A stretch of 64,000 nucleotides of DNA, from contig NC_083658.1 of NCBI RefSeq assembly GCF_963576545.1, positions 12,224,358 through 12,288,357 of the forward strand. Direction: 5' to 3'. Of this stretch, positions 23,300 through 37,476 are shown piece after piece. Position 1 is the first letter of the stretch. Every line of letters begins with the position of its first letter. The notes beneath the pieces were generated by a model. The model made no database searches. It saw only the letters and a list, made by a program, of their open reading frames with translations, and was not told where the DNA came from. The DNA comes from Limanda limanda (Eukaryota > Chordata > Actinopteri > Pleuronectiformes > Pleuronectidae). Made by a program: the position numbers and the translations under genes.

Positions 23300-25166
23300 T
23301 GTCACTAAACAGCTGGAAACGGGGAGCTAAGCCTTTTTTGGAACCATTGATTAAGATTTCTGACTTTTTCATCACATGTCAGCCCAAGTGTCAGAAAAGC
23401 GCTGGAAACAGGGAGATAAGCCTTTTTTGGAAGAAATGGTTAAATTCTTGAATTTTTCATCACACATCATCCCAAATGTCACTAAACAGCTGGAAACGGG
23501 GAGATAAGCCTTTTTTGGAAGCATTGATTAAGATTTCTGACTTTTTCATCACATGTCAGCCCAAGTGTCAGAAAAGCGCTGGAAACAGGGAGATCTGCCT
23601 TTTTTTGGAAGAAAAGGTTAAATTCTTGAATTTTTCATCACACATCATCCCAAATGTCACTAAACAGCTGGAAACGGGGAGCTAAGCCTTTTTTGGAACC
23701 ATTGATTAAGATTTCTGACTTTTTCATCACATGTCAGCCCAAGTGTCAGAAAAGCGCTGGAAACAGGGAGATAAGCCTTTTTTGGAAGAAATGGTTAAAT
23801 TTTTGAATTTTTCATCACACATCATCCCAAATGTCACTAAACAGCTGGAAACGGGGAGATAAGCCTTTTTTGGAAGCAATGGTTAACATTTTGACTATTT
23901 CATCACATATCAGCTCCAGTGTCAGAAAAGCGCTGGAAACAGGGAGATCTGCCTTTTTTTGGAAGAAAAGGTTAAATAATATAAGCCTTTTTTGGAAGCA
24001 TTGATTAAGATTTCTGACTTTTTCATCACATGTCAGCCCAAGTGTCAGAAAAGCGCTGGAAACAGGGAGATAAGCCTTTTTTGGAAGAAATGGTTAAATT
24101 CTTGAATTTGTCATCACACATCATCCCAAATGTCACTAAACAGCTGGAAACGGGGAGATAAGCCTTTTTTGGAAGCAATGGTTAAAATTTTGACTTTTTC
24201 ATCACATATCAGCTCCAGTGTCAGAAAAGCGCTGGAAACAGGGAGATCTGCCTTTTTTTGGAAGAAAAGGTTAAATTCTTGAATTTTTCATCACACATCA
24301 TCCCAAATGTCACTAAACAGCTGGATACGGGGAGATAAGCCTTTTTTGGAACCATTGATTAAGATTTCTGACTTTTTCATCACATGTCAGCCCAAGTGTC
24401 AGAAAAGCGCTGGAAACAGGGAGATAAGCCTTTTTTGGAAGAAATGGTTAAATTCTCGAATTTTTCATAACACATCATCCCAAATGTCACTAAACAGCTG
24501 GAAACGGGGATATAAGCCTTTTTTGGAAGCATTGATTAAGATTTCTGACTTTTTCATCACATGTCAGCCAAAGTGTCAGAAAAGCGCTGGAAACAGGGAG
24601 ATAAGCCTTTTTTGGAAGAAATGGTTAAATTCTTGAATTTGTCATCACACATCATCCCAAATGTCACTAAACAGCTGGAAACGGGGAGATAAGCCTTTTT
24701 TGGAAGCAATGGTTAACATTTTGACTTTTTCATCACATATCAGCTCCAGTGTCAGAAAAGCACTGGAAACAGGTAGATCTGCTTTTTTTGGAAGAAAAGG
24801 TTAAACTCTTGAATTTTACATCACACATCATCCCAAATGTCACTAAACAGCTGGAAACGGGGAGATAAGCCTTTTTTGGAAGTATTGATTAAGATTTCTG
24901 ACTTTTTCATCACATGTCAGCCCAAGTGTCAGAAAAGCGCTGGAAACAGGGAGATAAGCCTTTTTTGGAAGAAATGGTTAAATTCTCGAATTTTTCATCA
25001 CACATCATCCCAAATGTCACTAAACAGCTGGAAACGGGGATATAAGCCTTTTTTGGAAGCATTGATTAAGATTTCTGACTTTTTCATCACATGTCAGCCC
25101 AAGTGTCAGAAAAGCGCTGGAAACAGGGAGATAAGCCTTTTTTGGAAGAAATGGTTAAATTCTTGA
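23300..25166 (+). repeat. 3485-bp duplication, copy 1
   Basis: It corresponds to 26,785-28,651 at exactly 3485 bp. Shared rare variants are a truncated A unit (ggttaaataatataag, 23,970), ctggatacgg (24,321), cataacacatc (24,468) and agccaaagtg (24,567). A visible difference is ggttaaaattttg at 24,181 here and ggttaacattttg in the copy. True edges may extend further left. Confidence 0.78.
23944..23977 (+). repeat. Truncated A unit (55-bp internal deletion)
   Basis: This A1 unit starts normally (gagatctgcc, 7 Ts, ggaagaaaagg) but after gttaaat joins directly to aatataagcc of the next B unit. It is 34 bp long where 89 is usual. The same junction appears near 27,456 and 31,474, so the deletion happened once and was copied with the surrounding block. 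Confidence 0.85.
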
Positions 25167-26340
25167 ATTTGTCATGACACATCATCCCAAATGTCACTAA
25201 ACAGCTGGAAACGGGGAGATAAGCCTTTTTTGGAACCATTGATTAAGATTTCTGACTTTTTCATCACATGTCAGCCCAAGTGTCAGAAAAGCGCTGGAAA
25301 CAGGGAGATAAGCCTTTTTTGGAAGAAATGGTTAAATTCTCGAATTTTTCATCACACATCATCCCAAATGTCACTAAACAGCTGGAAACGGGGATATAAG
25401 CCTTTTTTGGAAGCATTGATTAAGATTTCTGACTTTTTCATCACATGTCAGCCAAAGTGTCAGAAAAGCGCTGGAAACAGGGAGATAAGCCTTTTTTGGA
25501 AGAAATGGTTAAATTCTTGAATTTGTCATCACACATCATCCCAAATGTCACTAAACAGCTGGAAACGGGGAGATAAGCCTTTTTTGGAAGCAATGGTTAA
25601 CATTTTGACTTTTTCATCACATATCAGCTCCAGTGTCAGAAAAGCACTGGAAACAGGTAGATCTGCTTTTTTTGGAAGAAAAGGTTAAACTCTTGAATTT
25701 TACATCACACATCATCCCAAATGTCACTAAACAGCTGGAAACGGGGAGATAAGCCTTTTTTGGAAGTATTGATTAAGATTTCTGACTTTTTCATCACATG
25801 TCAGCCCAAGTGTCAGAAAAGCGCTGGAAACAGGGAGATAAGCCTTTTTTGGAAGAAATGGTTAAATTCTCGAATTTTTCATCACACATCATCCCAAATG
25901 TCACTAAACAGCTGGAAACGGGGATATAAGCCTTTTTTGGAAGCATTGATTAAGATTTCTGACTTTTTCATCACATGTCAGCCCAAGTGTCAGAAAAGCG
26001 CTGGAAACAGGGAGATAAGCCTTTTTTGGAAGAAATGGTTAAATTCTTGAATTTGTCATGACACATCATCCCAAATGTCACTAAACAGCTGGAAACGGGG
26101 AGATAAGCCTTTTTTGGAACCATTGATTAAGATTTCTGACTTTTTCATCACATGTCAGCCCAAGTGTCAGAAAAGCGCTGGAAACAGGGAGATAAGCCTT
26201 TTTTGGAAGAAATGGTTAAATTCTCGAATTTTTCATCACACATCATCCCAAATGTCACTAAACAGCTGGAAACGGGGATATAAGCCTTTTTTGGAAGCAT
26301 TGATTAAGATTTCTGACTTTTTCATCACATGTCAGCCCAA
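24662..26340 (+). repeat. 884-bp higher-order tandem (5 dimers)
   Basis: Two near-identical 884-bp copies lie side by side inside the first 3485-bp copy. The marker string aggtagatctg followed by a shortened T-tract and ggttaaactcttgaattttac starts at 24,771 and 25,655. The gaagtattgatt variant follows in each. The second 3485-bp copy has only one of these (28,256), so this tandem duplication came later or was lost there. Confidence 0.8.
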
Positions 26341-26784
26341 GTGTCAGAAAATCGCTGGAAACAGGGAAATCTGCCTTTTTTTGGAAGAAAAGGTTAAATT
26401 CTTGAATTTTTCATCACACATCATCCCAAATGTCACTAAACAGCTGGAAACGGGGAGATAAGCCTTTTTTGGAACCATTGATTAAGATTTCTGTCTTTTT
26501 CATCACATGTCAGCCCAAGTGTCAGAAAAGCGCTGGAAACAGGGAGATAAGCCTTTTTTGGAAGAAATGGTTAAATTCTTGAATTTTTCATCACACATCA
26601 TCCCAAATGTCACTAAACAGCTGGAAACGGGGAGATAAGCCTTTTTTGGAAGCAATGGTTAACATTTTGACTTTTTCATCACATATCAGCTCCAGTGTCA
26701 GAAAAGCGCTGGAAACAGGGAGATCTGCCTTTTTTTGGAAGAAAAGGTTAAATTCTTGAATTTTTCATCACACATCATCCAAAA

Positions 26785-28651
26785 TGTCACTAAACAGCTG
26801 GAAACGGGGAGCTAAGCCTTTTTTGGAACCATTGATTAAGATTTCTGACTTTTTCATCACATGTCAGCCCAAGTGTCAGAAAAGCGCTGGAAACAGGGAG
26901 ATAAGCCTTTTTTGGAAGAAATGGTTAAATTCTTGAATTTTTCATCACACATCATCCCAAATGTCACTAAACAGCTGGAAACGGGGAGATAAGCCTTTTT
27001 TGGAAGCATTGATTAAGATTTCTGACTTTTTCATCACATGTCAGCCCAAGTGTCAGAAAAGCGCTGGAAACAGGGAGATCTGCCTTTTTTTGGAAGAAAA
27101 GGTTAAATTCTTGAATTTTTCATCACACATCATCCCAAATGTCACTAAACAGCTGGAAACGGGGAGCTAAGCCTTTTTTGGAACCATTGATTAAGATTTC
27201 TGACTTTTTCATCACATGTCAGCCCAAGTGTCAGAAAAGCGCTGGAAACAGGGAGATAAGCCTTTTTTGGAAGAAATGGTTAAATTTTTGAATTTTTCAT
27301 CACACATCATCCCAAATGTCACTAAACAGCTGGAAACGGGGAGATAAGCCTTTTTTGGAAGCAATGGTTAACATTTTGACTATTTCATCACATATCAGCT
27401 CCAGTGTCAGAAAAGCGCTGGAAACAGGGAGATCTGCCTTTTTTTGGAAGAAAAGGTTAAATAATATAAGCCTTTTTTGGAAGCATTGATTAAGATTTCT
27501 GACTTTTTCATCACATGTCAGCCCAAGTGTCAGAAAAGCGCTGGAAACAGGGAGATAAGCCTTTTTTGGAAGAAATGGTTAAATTCTTGAATTTGTCATC
27601 ACACATCATCCCAAATGTCACTAAACAGCTGGAAACGGGGAGATAAGCCTTTTTTGGAAGCAATGGTTAACATTTTGACTTTTTCATCACATATCAGCTC
27701 CAGTGTCAGAAAAGCGCTGGAAACAGGGAGATCTGCCTTTTTTTGGAAGAAAAGGTTAAATTCTTGAATTTTTCATCACACATCATCCCAAATGTCACTA
27801 AACAGCTGGATACGGGGAGATAAGCCTTTTTTGGAACCATTGATTAAGATTTCTGACTTTTTCATCACATGTCAGCCCAAGTGTCAGAAAAGCGCTGGAA
27901 ACAGGGAGATAAGCCTTTTTTGGAAGAAATGGTTAAATTCTCGAATTTTTCATAACACATCATCCCAAATGTCACTAAACAGCTGGAAACGGGGATATAA
28001 GCCTTTTTTGGAAGCATTGATTAAGATTTCTGACTTTTTCATCACATGTCAGCCAAAGTGTCAGAAAAGCGCTGGAAACAGGGAGATAAGCCTTTTTTGG
28101 AAGAAATGGTTAAATTCTTGAATTTGTCATCACACATCATCCCAAATGTCACTAAACAGCTGGAAACGGGGAGATAAGCCTTTTTTGGAAGCAATGGTTA
28201 ACATTTTGACTTTTTCATCACATATCAGCTCCAGTGTCAGAAAAGCACTGGAAACAGGTAGATCTGCTTTTTTTGGAAGAAAAGGTTAAACTCTTGAATT
28301 TTACATCACACATCATCCCAAATGTCACTAAACAGCTGGAAACGGGGAGATAAGCCTTTTTTGGAAGTATTGATTAAGATTTCTGACTTTTTCATCACAT
28401 GTCAGCCCAAGTGTCAGAAAAGCGCTGGAAACAGGGAGATAAGCCTTTTTTGGAAGAAATGGTTAAATTCTCGAATTTTTCATCACACATCATCCCAAAT
28501 GTCACTAAACAGCTGGAAACGGGGATATAAGCCTTTTTTGGAAGCATTGATTAAGATTTCTGACTTTTTCATCACATGTCAGCCCAAGTGTCAGAAAAGC
28601 GCTGGAAACAGGGAGATAAGCCTTTTTTGGAAGAAATGGTTAAATTCTTGA
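26785..28651 (+). repeat. 3485-bp duplication, copy 2
   Basis: This is the partner of 23,300-25,166, with the truncated A unit at 27,456, ctggatacgg near 27,806 and cataacacatc near 27,953. Beyond about 28,650 it matches the sequence following 26,050, as expected if it lacks the extra 884-bp copy. Confidence 0.78.
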
Positions 28652-29460
28652 ATTTGTCATGACACATCATCCCAAATGTCACTAAACAGCTGGAAACGGG
28701 GAGATAAGCCTTTTTTGGAACCATTGATTAAGATTTCTGACTTTTTCATCACATGTCAGCCCAAGTGTCAGAAAAGCGCTGGAAACAGGGAGATAAGCCT
28801 TTTTTGGAAGAAATGGTTAAATTCTCGAATTTTTCATCACACATCATCCCAAATGTCACTAAACAGCTGGAAACGGGGATATAAGCCTTTTTTGGAAGCA
28901 TTGATTAAGATTTCTGACTTTTTCATCACATGTCAGCCCAAGTGTCAGAAAATCGCTGGAAACAGGGAAATCTGCCTTTTTTTGGAAGAAAAGGTTAAAT
29001 TCTTGAATTTTTCATCACACATCATCCCAAATGTCACTAAACAGCTGGAAACGGGGAGATAAGCCTTTTTTGGAACCATTGATTAAGATTTCTGTCTTTT
29101 TCATCACATGTCAGCCCAAGTGTCAGAAAAGCGCTGGAAACAGGGAGATAAGCCTTTTTTGGAAGAAATGGTTAAATTCTTGAATTTTTCATCACACATC
29201 ATCCCAAATGTCACTAAACAGCTGGAAACGGGGAGATAAGCCTTTTTTGGAAGCAATGGTTAACAATTTGACTTTTTCATCACATATCAGCTCCAGTGTC
29301 AGAAAAGCGCTGGAAACAGGGAGATCTGCCTTTTTTTGGAAGAAAAGGTTAAATTCTTGAATTTTTCATCACACATCATCCAAAATGTCACTAAACAGCT
29401 GGAAACGGGGAGATCAGCCTTTTTTGGAACCATTGATTAAGATTTCTGACTTTTTCATCA
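28256..29460 (+). repeat. 4195-bp duplication, copy 1
   Basis: It matches 32,451-33,655 at a constant offset of 4195 bp. Shared markers are aggtagatctg, gaagtattgatt, tgtcatgacac, aaaatcgctgg with gggaaatctg, gatttctgtc, catccaaaatg and gagatcagcc, in the same order. The same marker series returns twice more at 39.9-43.5 kb. Confidence 0.78.
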
Positions 29461-32450
29461 CATGTCAGCCCAAGTGTCAGAAAAGCGCTGGAAACAGGGA
29501 GATAAGCCTTTTTTGGAAGAAATGGTTAAATTCTCGAATTTTTCATCACACATCATCCCAAATGTCACTAAACAGCTGGAAACGGGGATACAAGCCTTTT
29601 TTGGAAGCATTGATTAAGATTTCTGACTTTTTCATCACATGTCAACCCAAGTGTCAGAAAAGCGCTGGAAACAGGGAGATAAGCCTTTTTTGGAAGAAAT
29701 GGTTAAATTCTCGAATTTTTCATCACACATCATCCCAAATGTCACTAAACAGCTGGAAACGGGGATATAAGCCTTTTTTGGAAGCATTGATTAAGATTTC
29801 TGACTTTTTCATCACATGTCAGCCCAAGTGTCAGAAAAGCGCTGGAAACAGGGAGTTCTGCCTTTTTTTGGAAGAAAAGGTTAAATTCTTGAATTTTTCA
29901 TCACACATCATCCCAAATGTCACTAAACAGCTGGAAACGGGGAGCTAAGCCTTTTTTGGAACCATTGATTAAGATTTCTGACTTTTTCATCACATGTCAG
30001 CCCAAGTGTCAGAAAAGCGCTGGAAACAGGGAGATAAGCCTTTTTTGGAAGTAATGGTTAAATTCTTGAATTTTTCATCACACATCATCCCAAATGTCAC
30101 TAAACAGCTGGAAACGGGGAGATAAGCCTTTTTTGGAAGCATTGATTAAGATTTCTGACTTTTTCATCACATGTCAGCCCAAGTGTCAGAAAAGCGCTGG
30201 AAACAGGGAGATCTGCCTTTTTTTGGAAGAAAGGTTAAATTCTTGAATTTTTCATCACACATCATCCCAAATGTCACTAAACAGCTGGAAACGGGGAGCT
30301 AAGCCTTTTTTGGAACCATTGATTAAGATTTCTGACTTTTTCATCACATGTCAACCCAAGTGTCAGAAAAGCGCTGGAAACAGGGAGATAAGCCTTTTTT
30401 GGAAGAAATGGTTAAATTCTCGAATTTTTCATCACACATCATCCCAAATGTCACTAAACAGCTGGAAACGGGGATATAAGCCTTTTTTGGAAGCATTGAT
30501 TAAGATTTCTGACTTTTTCATCACATGTCAGCCCAAGTGTCAGAAAAGCGCTGGAAACAGGGAGATAAGCCTTTTTTGGAAGAAATGGTTAAATTCTTGA
30601 ATTTGTCATCACACATCATCCCAAATGTCACTAAACAGCTGGAAACGGGGAGATAAGCCTTTTTTGGAAGCAATGGTTAACATTTTGACTTTTTCATCAC
30701 ATATCAGCTCCAGTGTCAGAAAAGCGCTGGAAACAGGGAGATCTGCCTTTTTTTGGAAGAAAAGGTTAAATTCTTGAATTTTTCATCACACATCATCCCA
30801 AATGTCACTAAACAGCTGGAAACGGGGAGCTAAGCCTTTTTTGGAACCATTGATTAAGATTTCTGACTTTTTCATCACATGTCAGCCCAAGTGTCAGAAA
30901 AGCGCTGGAAACAGGGAGATAAGCCTTTTTTGGAAGAAATTGTTAAATTCTTGAATTTTTCATCACACATCATCCCAAATGTCACTAAACAGCTGGAAAC
31001 GGGGAGATAAGCCTTTTTTGGAAGCATTGATTAAGATTTCTGACTTTTTCATCACATGTCAGCCCAAGTGTCAGAAAAGCGCTGGAAACAGGGAGATCTG
31101 CCTTTTTTTGGAAGAAAAGGTTAAATTCTTGAATTTTTCATCACACATCATCCCAAATGTCACTAAACAGCTGGAAACGGGGAGCTAAGCCTTTTTTGGA
31201 ACCATTGATTAAGATTTCTGACTTTTTCATCACATGTCAGCCCAAGTGTCAGAAAAGCGCTGGAAACAGGGAGATAAGCCTTTTTTGGAAGAAATGGTTA
31301 AATTCTTGAATTTTTCATCACACATCATCCCAAATGTCACTAAACAGCTGGAAACGGGGAGATAAGCCTTTTTTGGAAGCAATGGTTAACATTTTGACTA
31401 TTTCATCACATATCAGCTCCAGTGTCAGAAAAGCGCTGGAAACAGGGAGATCTGCCTTTTTTTGGAAGAAAAGGTTAAATAATATAAGCCTTTTTTGGAA
31501 GCATTGATTAAGATTTCTGACTTTTTCATCACATGTCAGCCCAAGTGTCAGAAAAGCGCTGGAAACAGGGAGATAAGCCTTTTTTGGAAGAAATGGTTAA
31601 ATTCTTGAATTTGTCATCACACATCATCCCAAATGTCACTAAACAGCTGGAAACGGGGAGATAAGCCTTTTTTGGAAGCAATGGTTAACATTTTGACTTT
31701 TTCATCACATATCAGCTCCAGTGTCAGAAAAGCGCTGGAAACAGGGAGATCTGCCTTTTTTTGGAAGAAAAGGTTAAATTCTTGAATTTTTCATCTCACA
31801 TCATCCCAAATGTCACTAAACAGCTGGATACGGGGAGATAAGCCTTTTTTGGAACCATTGATTAAGATTTCTGACTTTTTCATCACATGTCAGCCCAAGT
31901 GTCAGAAAAGCGCTGGAAACAGGGAGATAAGCCGTTTTTGGAAGAAATGGTTAAATTCTTGAATTTGTCATCACACATCATCCCAAATGTCACTAAACAG
32001 CTGGAAACGGGGAGATAAGCCTTTTTTGGAAGCAATGGTTAACATTTTGACTTTTTCATCACATATCAGCTCCAGTGTCAGAAAAGCGCTGGAAACAGGG
32101 AGATCTGCCTTTTTTTGGAAGAAAAGGTTAAATTCTTGAATTTTTCATCACACATCATCCCAAATGTCACTAAACAGCTGGATACGGGGAGATAAGCCTT
32201 TTTTGGAACCATTGATTAAGATTTCTGACTTTTTCATCACATGTCAGCCCAAGTGTCAGAAAAGCGCTGGAAAAAGGGAGATAAGCCGTTTTTGGAAGAA
32301 ATGGTTAAATTCTTGAATTTGTCATCACACATCATCCCAAATGTCACTAAACAGCTGGAAACGGGGAGATAAGCCTTTTTTGGAAGCAATGGTTAACATT
32401 TTGACTTTTTCATCACATATCAGCTCCAGTGTCAGAAAAGCACTGGAAAC

Positions 32451-33655
32451 AGGTAGATCTGCTTTTTTTGGAAGAAAAGGTTAAACTCTTGAATTTTACA
32501 TCACACATCATCCCAAATGTCACTAAACAGCTGGAAACGGGGAGATAAGCCTTTTTTGGAAGTATTGATTAAGATTTCTGACTTTTTCATCACATGTCAG
32601 CCCAAGTGTCAGAAAAGCGCTGGAAACAGGGAGATAAGCCTTTTTTGGAAGAAATGGTTAAATTCTCGAATTTTTCATCACACATCATCCCAAATGTCAC
32701 TAAACAGCTGGAAACGGGGATATAAGCCTTTTTTGGAAGCATTGATTAAGATTTCTGACTTTTTCATCACATGTCAGCCCAAGTGTCAGAAAAGCGCTGG
32801 AAACAGGGAGATAAGCCTTTTTTTTAAGAAATGGTTAAATTCTTGAATTTGTCATGACACATCATCCCAAATGTCACTAAACAGCTGGAAACGGGGAGAT
32901 AAGCCTTTTTTGGAACCATTGATTAAGATTTCTGACTTTTTCATCACATGTCAGCCCAAGTGTCAGAAAAGCGCTGGAAACAGGGAGATAAGCCTTTTTT
33001 GGAAGAAATGGTTAAATTCTCGAATTTTTCATCACACATCATCCCAAATGTCACTAAACAGCTGGAAACGGGGATATAAGCCTTTTTTGGAAGCATTGAT
33101 TAAGATTTCTGACTTTTTCATCACATGTCAGCCCAAGTGTCAGAAAATCGCTGGAAACAGGGAAATCTGCCTTTTTTTGGAAGAAAAGGTTAAATTCTTG
33201 AATTTTTCATCACACATCATCCCAAATGTCACTAAACAGCTGGAAACGGGGAGATAAGCCTTTTTTGGAACCATTGATTAAGATTTCTGTCTTTTTCATC
33301 ACATGTCAGCCCAAGTGTCAGAAAAGCGCTGGAAACAGGGAGATAAGCCTTTTTTGGAAGAAATGGTTAAATTCTTGAATTTTTCATCACACATCATCCC
33401 AAATGTCACTAAACAGCTGGAAACGGGGAGATAAGCCTTTTTTGGAAGCAATGGTTAACATTTTGACTTTTTCATCACATATCAGCTCCAGTGTCAGAAA
33501 AGCGCTGGAAACAGGGAGATCTGCCTTTTTTTGGAAGAAAAGGTTAAATTCTTGAATTTTTCATCACACATCATCCAAAATGTCACTAAACAGCTGGAAA
33601 CGGGGAGATCAGCCTTTTTTGGAACCATTGATTAAGATTTCTGACTTTTTCATCA
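32451..33655 (+). repeat. 4195-bp duplication, copy 2
   Basis: This is the partner of 28,256-29,460. After the gagatcagcc unit the offset falls from 4195 to 3841 bp (30,271 pairs with 34,112), so two dimers (354 bp) present in the first copy are missing here. A local change, 8 Ts followed by aagaaatgg, is at 32,818. Confidence 0.77.
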
Positions 33656-34770
33656 CATGTCAGCCCAAGTGTCAGAAAAGCGCTGGAAACAGGGAGATCT
33701 GCCTTTTTTTGGAAGAAAAGGTTAAATTCTTGAATTTTTCATCACACATCATCCCAAATGTCACTAAACAGCTGGAAACGGGGAGCTAAGCCTTTTTTGG
33801 AACCATTGATTAAGATTTCTGACTTTTTCATCACATGTCAGCCCAAGTGTCAGAAAAGCGCTGGAAACAGGGAGATAAGCCTTTTTTGGAAGAAATGGTT
33901 AAATTCTTGAATTTTTCATCACACATCATCCCAAATGTCACTAAACAGCTGGAAACGGGGAGATAAGCCTTTTTTGGAAGCATTGATTAAGATTTCTGAC
34001 TTTTTCATCACATGTCAGCCCAAGTGTCAGAAAAGCGCTGGAAACAGGGAGATCTGCCTTTTTTTGGAAGAAAGGTTAAATTCTTGAATTTTTCATCACA
34101 CATCATCCCAAATGTCACTAAACAGCTGGAAACGGGGAGCTAAGCCTTTTTTGGAACCATTGATTAAGATTTCTGACTTTTTCATCACATGTCAGCCCAA
34201 GTGTCAGAAAAGCGCTGGAAACAGGGAGATAAGCCTTTTTTGGAAGAAATGGTTAAATTCTCGAATTTTTCATCACACATCATCCCAAATGTCACTAAAC
34301 ATCTGGAAACGGGGATATAAGCCTTTTTTGGAAGCATTGATTAAGATTTCTGACTTTTTCATCACATGTCAACCCAAGTGTCAGAAAAGCGCTGGAAACA
34401 GGGAGATAAGCCTTTTTTGGAAGAAATGGTTAAATTCTCGAATTTTTCATCACACAACATCCCAAATGTCACTAAACAGCTGGAAACGGGGATATAAGTC
34501 TTTTTTGGAAGCATTGATTAAGATTTCTGACTTTTTCATCACATGTCAGCCCAAGTGTCAGAAAAGCGCTGGAAACAGGGAGATAAGCCTTTTTTGGAAG
34601 AAATGGTTAAATTCTTGAATTTTTCATCACACATCATCCCAAATGTCACTAAACAGCTGGAAACGGGGAGATAAGCCTTTTTTGGAAGCAATGGTTAACA
34701 TTTTGACTATTTCATCACATATCAGCTCCAGTGTCAGAAAAGCGCTGGAAACAGGGAGATCTGCCTTTTT

Positions 34771-37160
34771 TTGGAAGAAAAGGTTAAATTCTTGAATTTT
34801 CATCACACATCATCCCAAATGTCACTAAACAGCTGGAAACGGGGAGATAAGCCTTTTTTGGAACCATTGATTAAGATTTCTGACTTTTTCATCACATGTC
34901 AGCCCAAGTGTCAGAAAAGCGCTGGAAACAGGGAGATAAGCCTTTTTTGGAAGAAATGGTTAAATTCTCGAATTTTTCATCACACATCATCCCAAATGTC
35001 ACTAAACAGCTGGAAACGGGGATATAAGCCTTTTTTGGAAGCATTGATTAAGATTTCTGACTTTTTCATCACATGTCAGCCCAAGTGTCAAAAAAGCGCT
35101 GGAAACAGGGAGATAAGCCTTTTTTGGAAGAAATTGTTAAATTCTTGAATTTGTCATCACACATCATCCCAAATGTCACTAAACAGCTGGAAACGGGGAG
35201 ATAAGCCGTTTTTGGAAGCAATGGTTAACATTTTGACTTTTTCATCACATATCAGCTCCAGTGTCAGAAAAGCGCTGGAAACAGGGAGATCTGCCTTTTT
35301 TTGGAAGAAAAGGTTAAATTCTTGAATTTTTCATCACACATCATCCCAAATGTCACTAAACAGCTGGAAACGGGGAGATAAGCCTTTTTTGGAAGCACCG
35401 ATTAAGATTTCTGACTTTTTCATCACATGTCAGCCCAAGTGTCAGAAAAGCGCTGGAAACAGGGAGATCTGCCTTTTTTTGGAAGAAAAGGTTAAATTCT
35501 TGAATTTTTCATCACACATCATCCCAAATGTCACTAAACAGCTGGAAACGGGGAGATAAGCCTTTTTTGGAAGCATTGATTAAGATTTCGGACTTTTTCA
35601 TCACATGTCAGCCCAAGTGTCAGAAAAGCGCTGGAAACAGAGAGATCTGCCTTTTTTTGGAAGAAAAGGTTAAATTCTTGAATTTTTCATCACACATCAT
35701 CCCAAATGTCACTAAACAGCTGGAAACGGGGAGCTAAGCCTTTTTTGGAACCATTGATTAAGATTTCTGACTTTTTCATCACATGTCAGCCCAAGTGTCA
35801 GAAAAGCGCTGGAAACAGGGAGATAAGCCTTTTTTGGAAGAAATGGTTAAATTCTTGAATTTTTCATCACACATCATCCCAAATGTCACTAAACAGCTGG
35901 AAACGGGGAGCTAAGCCTTTTTTGGAACCATTGATTAAGATTTCTGACGTTTTCATCACATGTCAGCCCAAGTGTCAGAAAAGCGCTGGAAACAGGGAGA
36001 TAAGCCTTTTTTGGAAGAAATGGTTAAATTCTTGAATTTTTCATCACACATCATCCCAAATGTCACTAAACAGCTGGAAACGGGGAGATAAGCCTTTTTT
36101 GGAAGCAATGGTTAACATTTTGACTATTTCATCACATATCAGCTCCAGTGTCAGAAAAGCGCTGGAAACAGGGAGATCTGCCTTTTTTTGGAAGAAAAGG
36201 TTAAATTCTTGAATTTTCATCACACATCATCCCAAATGTCACTAAACAGCTGGAAACGGGGAGATAAGCCTTTTTTGGAACCATTGATTAAGATTTCTGA
36301 CTTTTTCTTCACATGTCAGCCCAAGTGTCAGAAAAGCGCTGGAAACAGGGAGATAAGCCTTTTTTGGAAGAAATGGTTAAATTCTCGAATTTTTCATCAC
36401 ACATCATCCCAAATGTCACTAAACAGCTGGAAACGGGGATATAAGCCTTTTTTGGAAGCATTGATTAAGATTTCTGACTTTTTCATCACATGTCAGCCCA
36501 AGTGTCAAAAAAGCGCTGGAAACAGGGAGATAAGCCTTTTTTGGAAGAAATGGTTAAATTCTTGAATTTGTCATCACACATCATCCCAAATGTCACTAAA
36601 CAGCTGGAAACGGGGAGATAAGCCGTTTTTGGAAGCAATGGTTAACATTTTGACTTTTTCATCACATATCAGCTCCAGTGTCAGAAAAGCGCTGGAAACA
36701 GGGAGATCTGCCTTTTTTTGGAAGAAAAGGTTAAATTCTTGAATTTTTCATCACACATCATCCCAAATGTCACTAAACAGCTGGAAACGGGGAGATAAGC
36801 CTTTTTTGGAAGCACCGATTAAGATTTCTGACTTTTTCATCACATGTCAGCCCAAGTGTCAGAAAAGCGCTGGAAACAGGGAGATCTGCCTTTTTTTGGA
36901 AGAAAAGGTTAAATTCTTGAATTTTTCATCACACATCATCCCAAATGTCACTAAACAGCTGGAAACGGGGAGATAAGCCTTTTTTGGAAGCATTGATTAA
37001 GATTTCGGACTTTTTCATCACATGTCAGCCCAAGTGTCAGAAAAGCGCTGGAAACAGATAGATCTGCCTTTTTTTGGAAGAAAAGGTTAAATTCTTGAAT
37101 TTTTCATCACACATCATCCCAAATGTCACTAAACAGCTGGAAACGGGGAGCTAAGCCTTT
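34771..37160 (+). repeat. 1417-bp higher-order tandem (8 dimers)
   Basis: Units start at 34,771 and 36,188. Each contains, in order, a one-T-deleted cttgaattttcatc, gtcaaaaaagcg, agccgtttttgg, gaagcaccgattaag and gatttcggac. The second copy ends in ggaaacagatagatctg in place of ggaaacagagagatctg. A third, partial occurrence lies at about 46,780-47,430. Confidence 0.8.
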
Positions 37161-37476
37161 TTTGGAACCATTGATTAAGATTTCTGACTTTTTCATCACA
37201 TGTCAGCCCAAGTGTCAGAAAAGCGCTGGAAACAGGGAGATAAGCCTTTTTTGGAAGAAATGGTTAAATTCTTGAATTTTTCATCACACATCATCCCAAA
37301 TGTCACTAAACAGCTGGAAACGGGGATATAAGCCTTTTTTGGAAGCATTGATTAAGATTTCTGACTTTTTCATCACATGTCAGCCCAAGTGTCAGAAAAG
37401 CGCTGGAAACAGGGAGATAAGCCTTTTTTGGATGAAATGGTTAAATTCTTGAATTTGTCATCACACATCATCCCAA

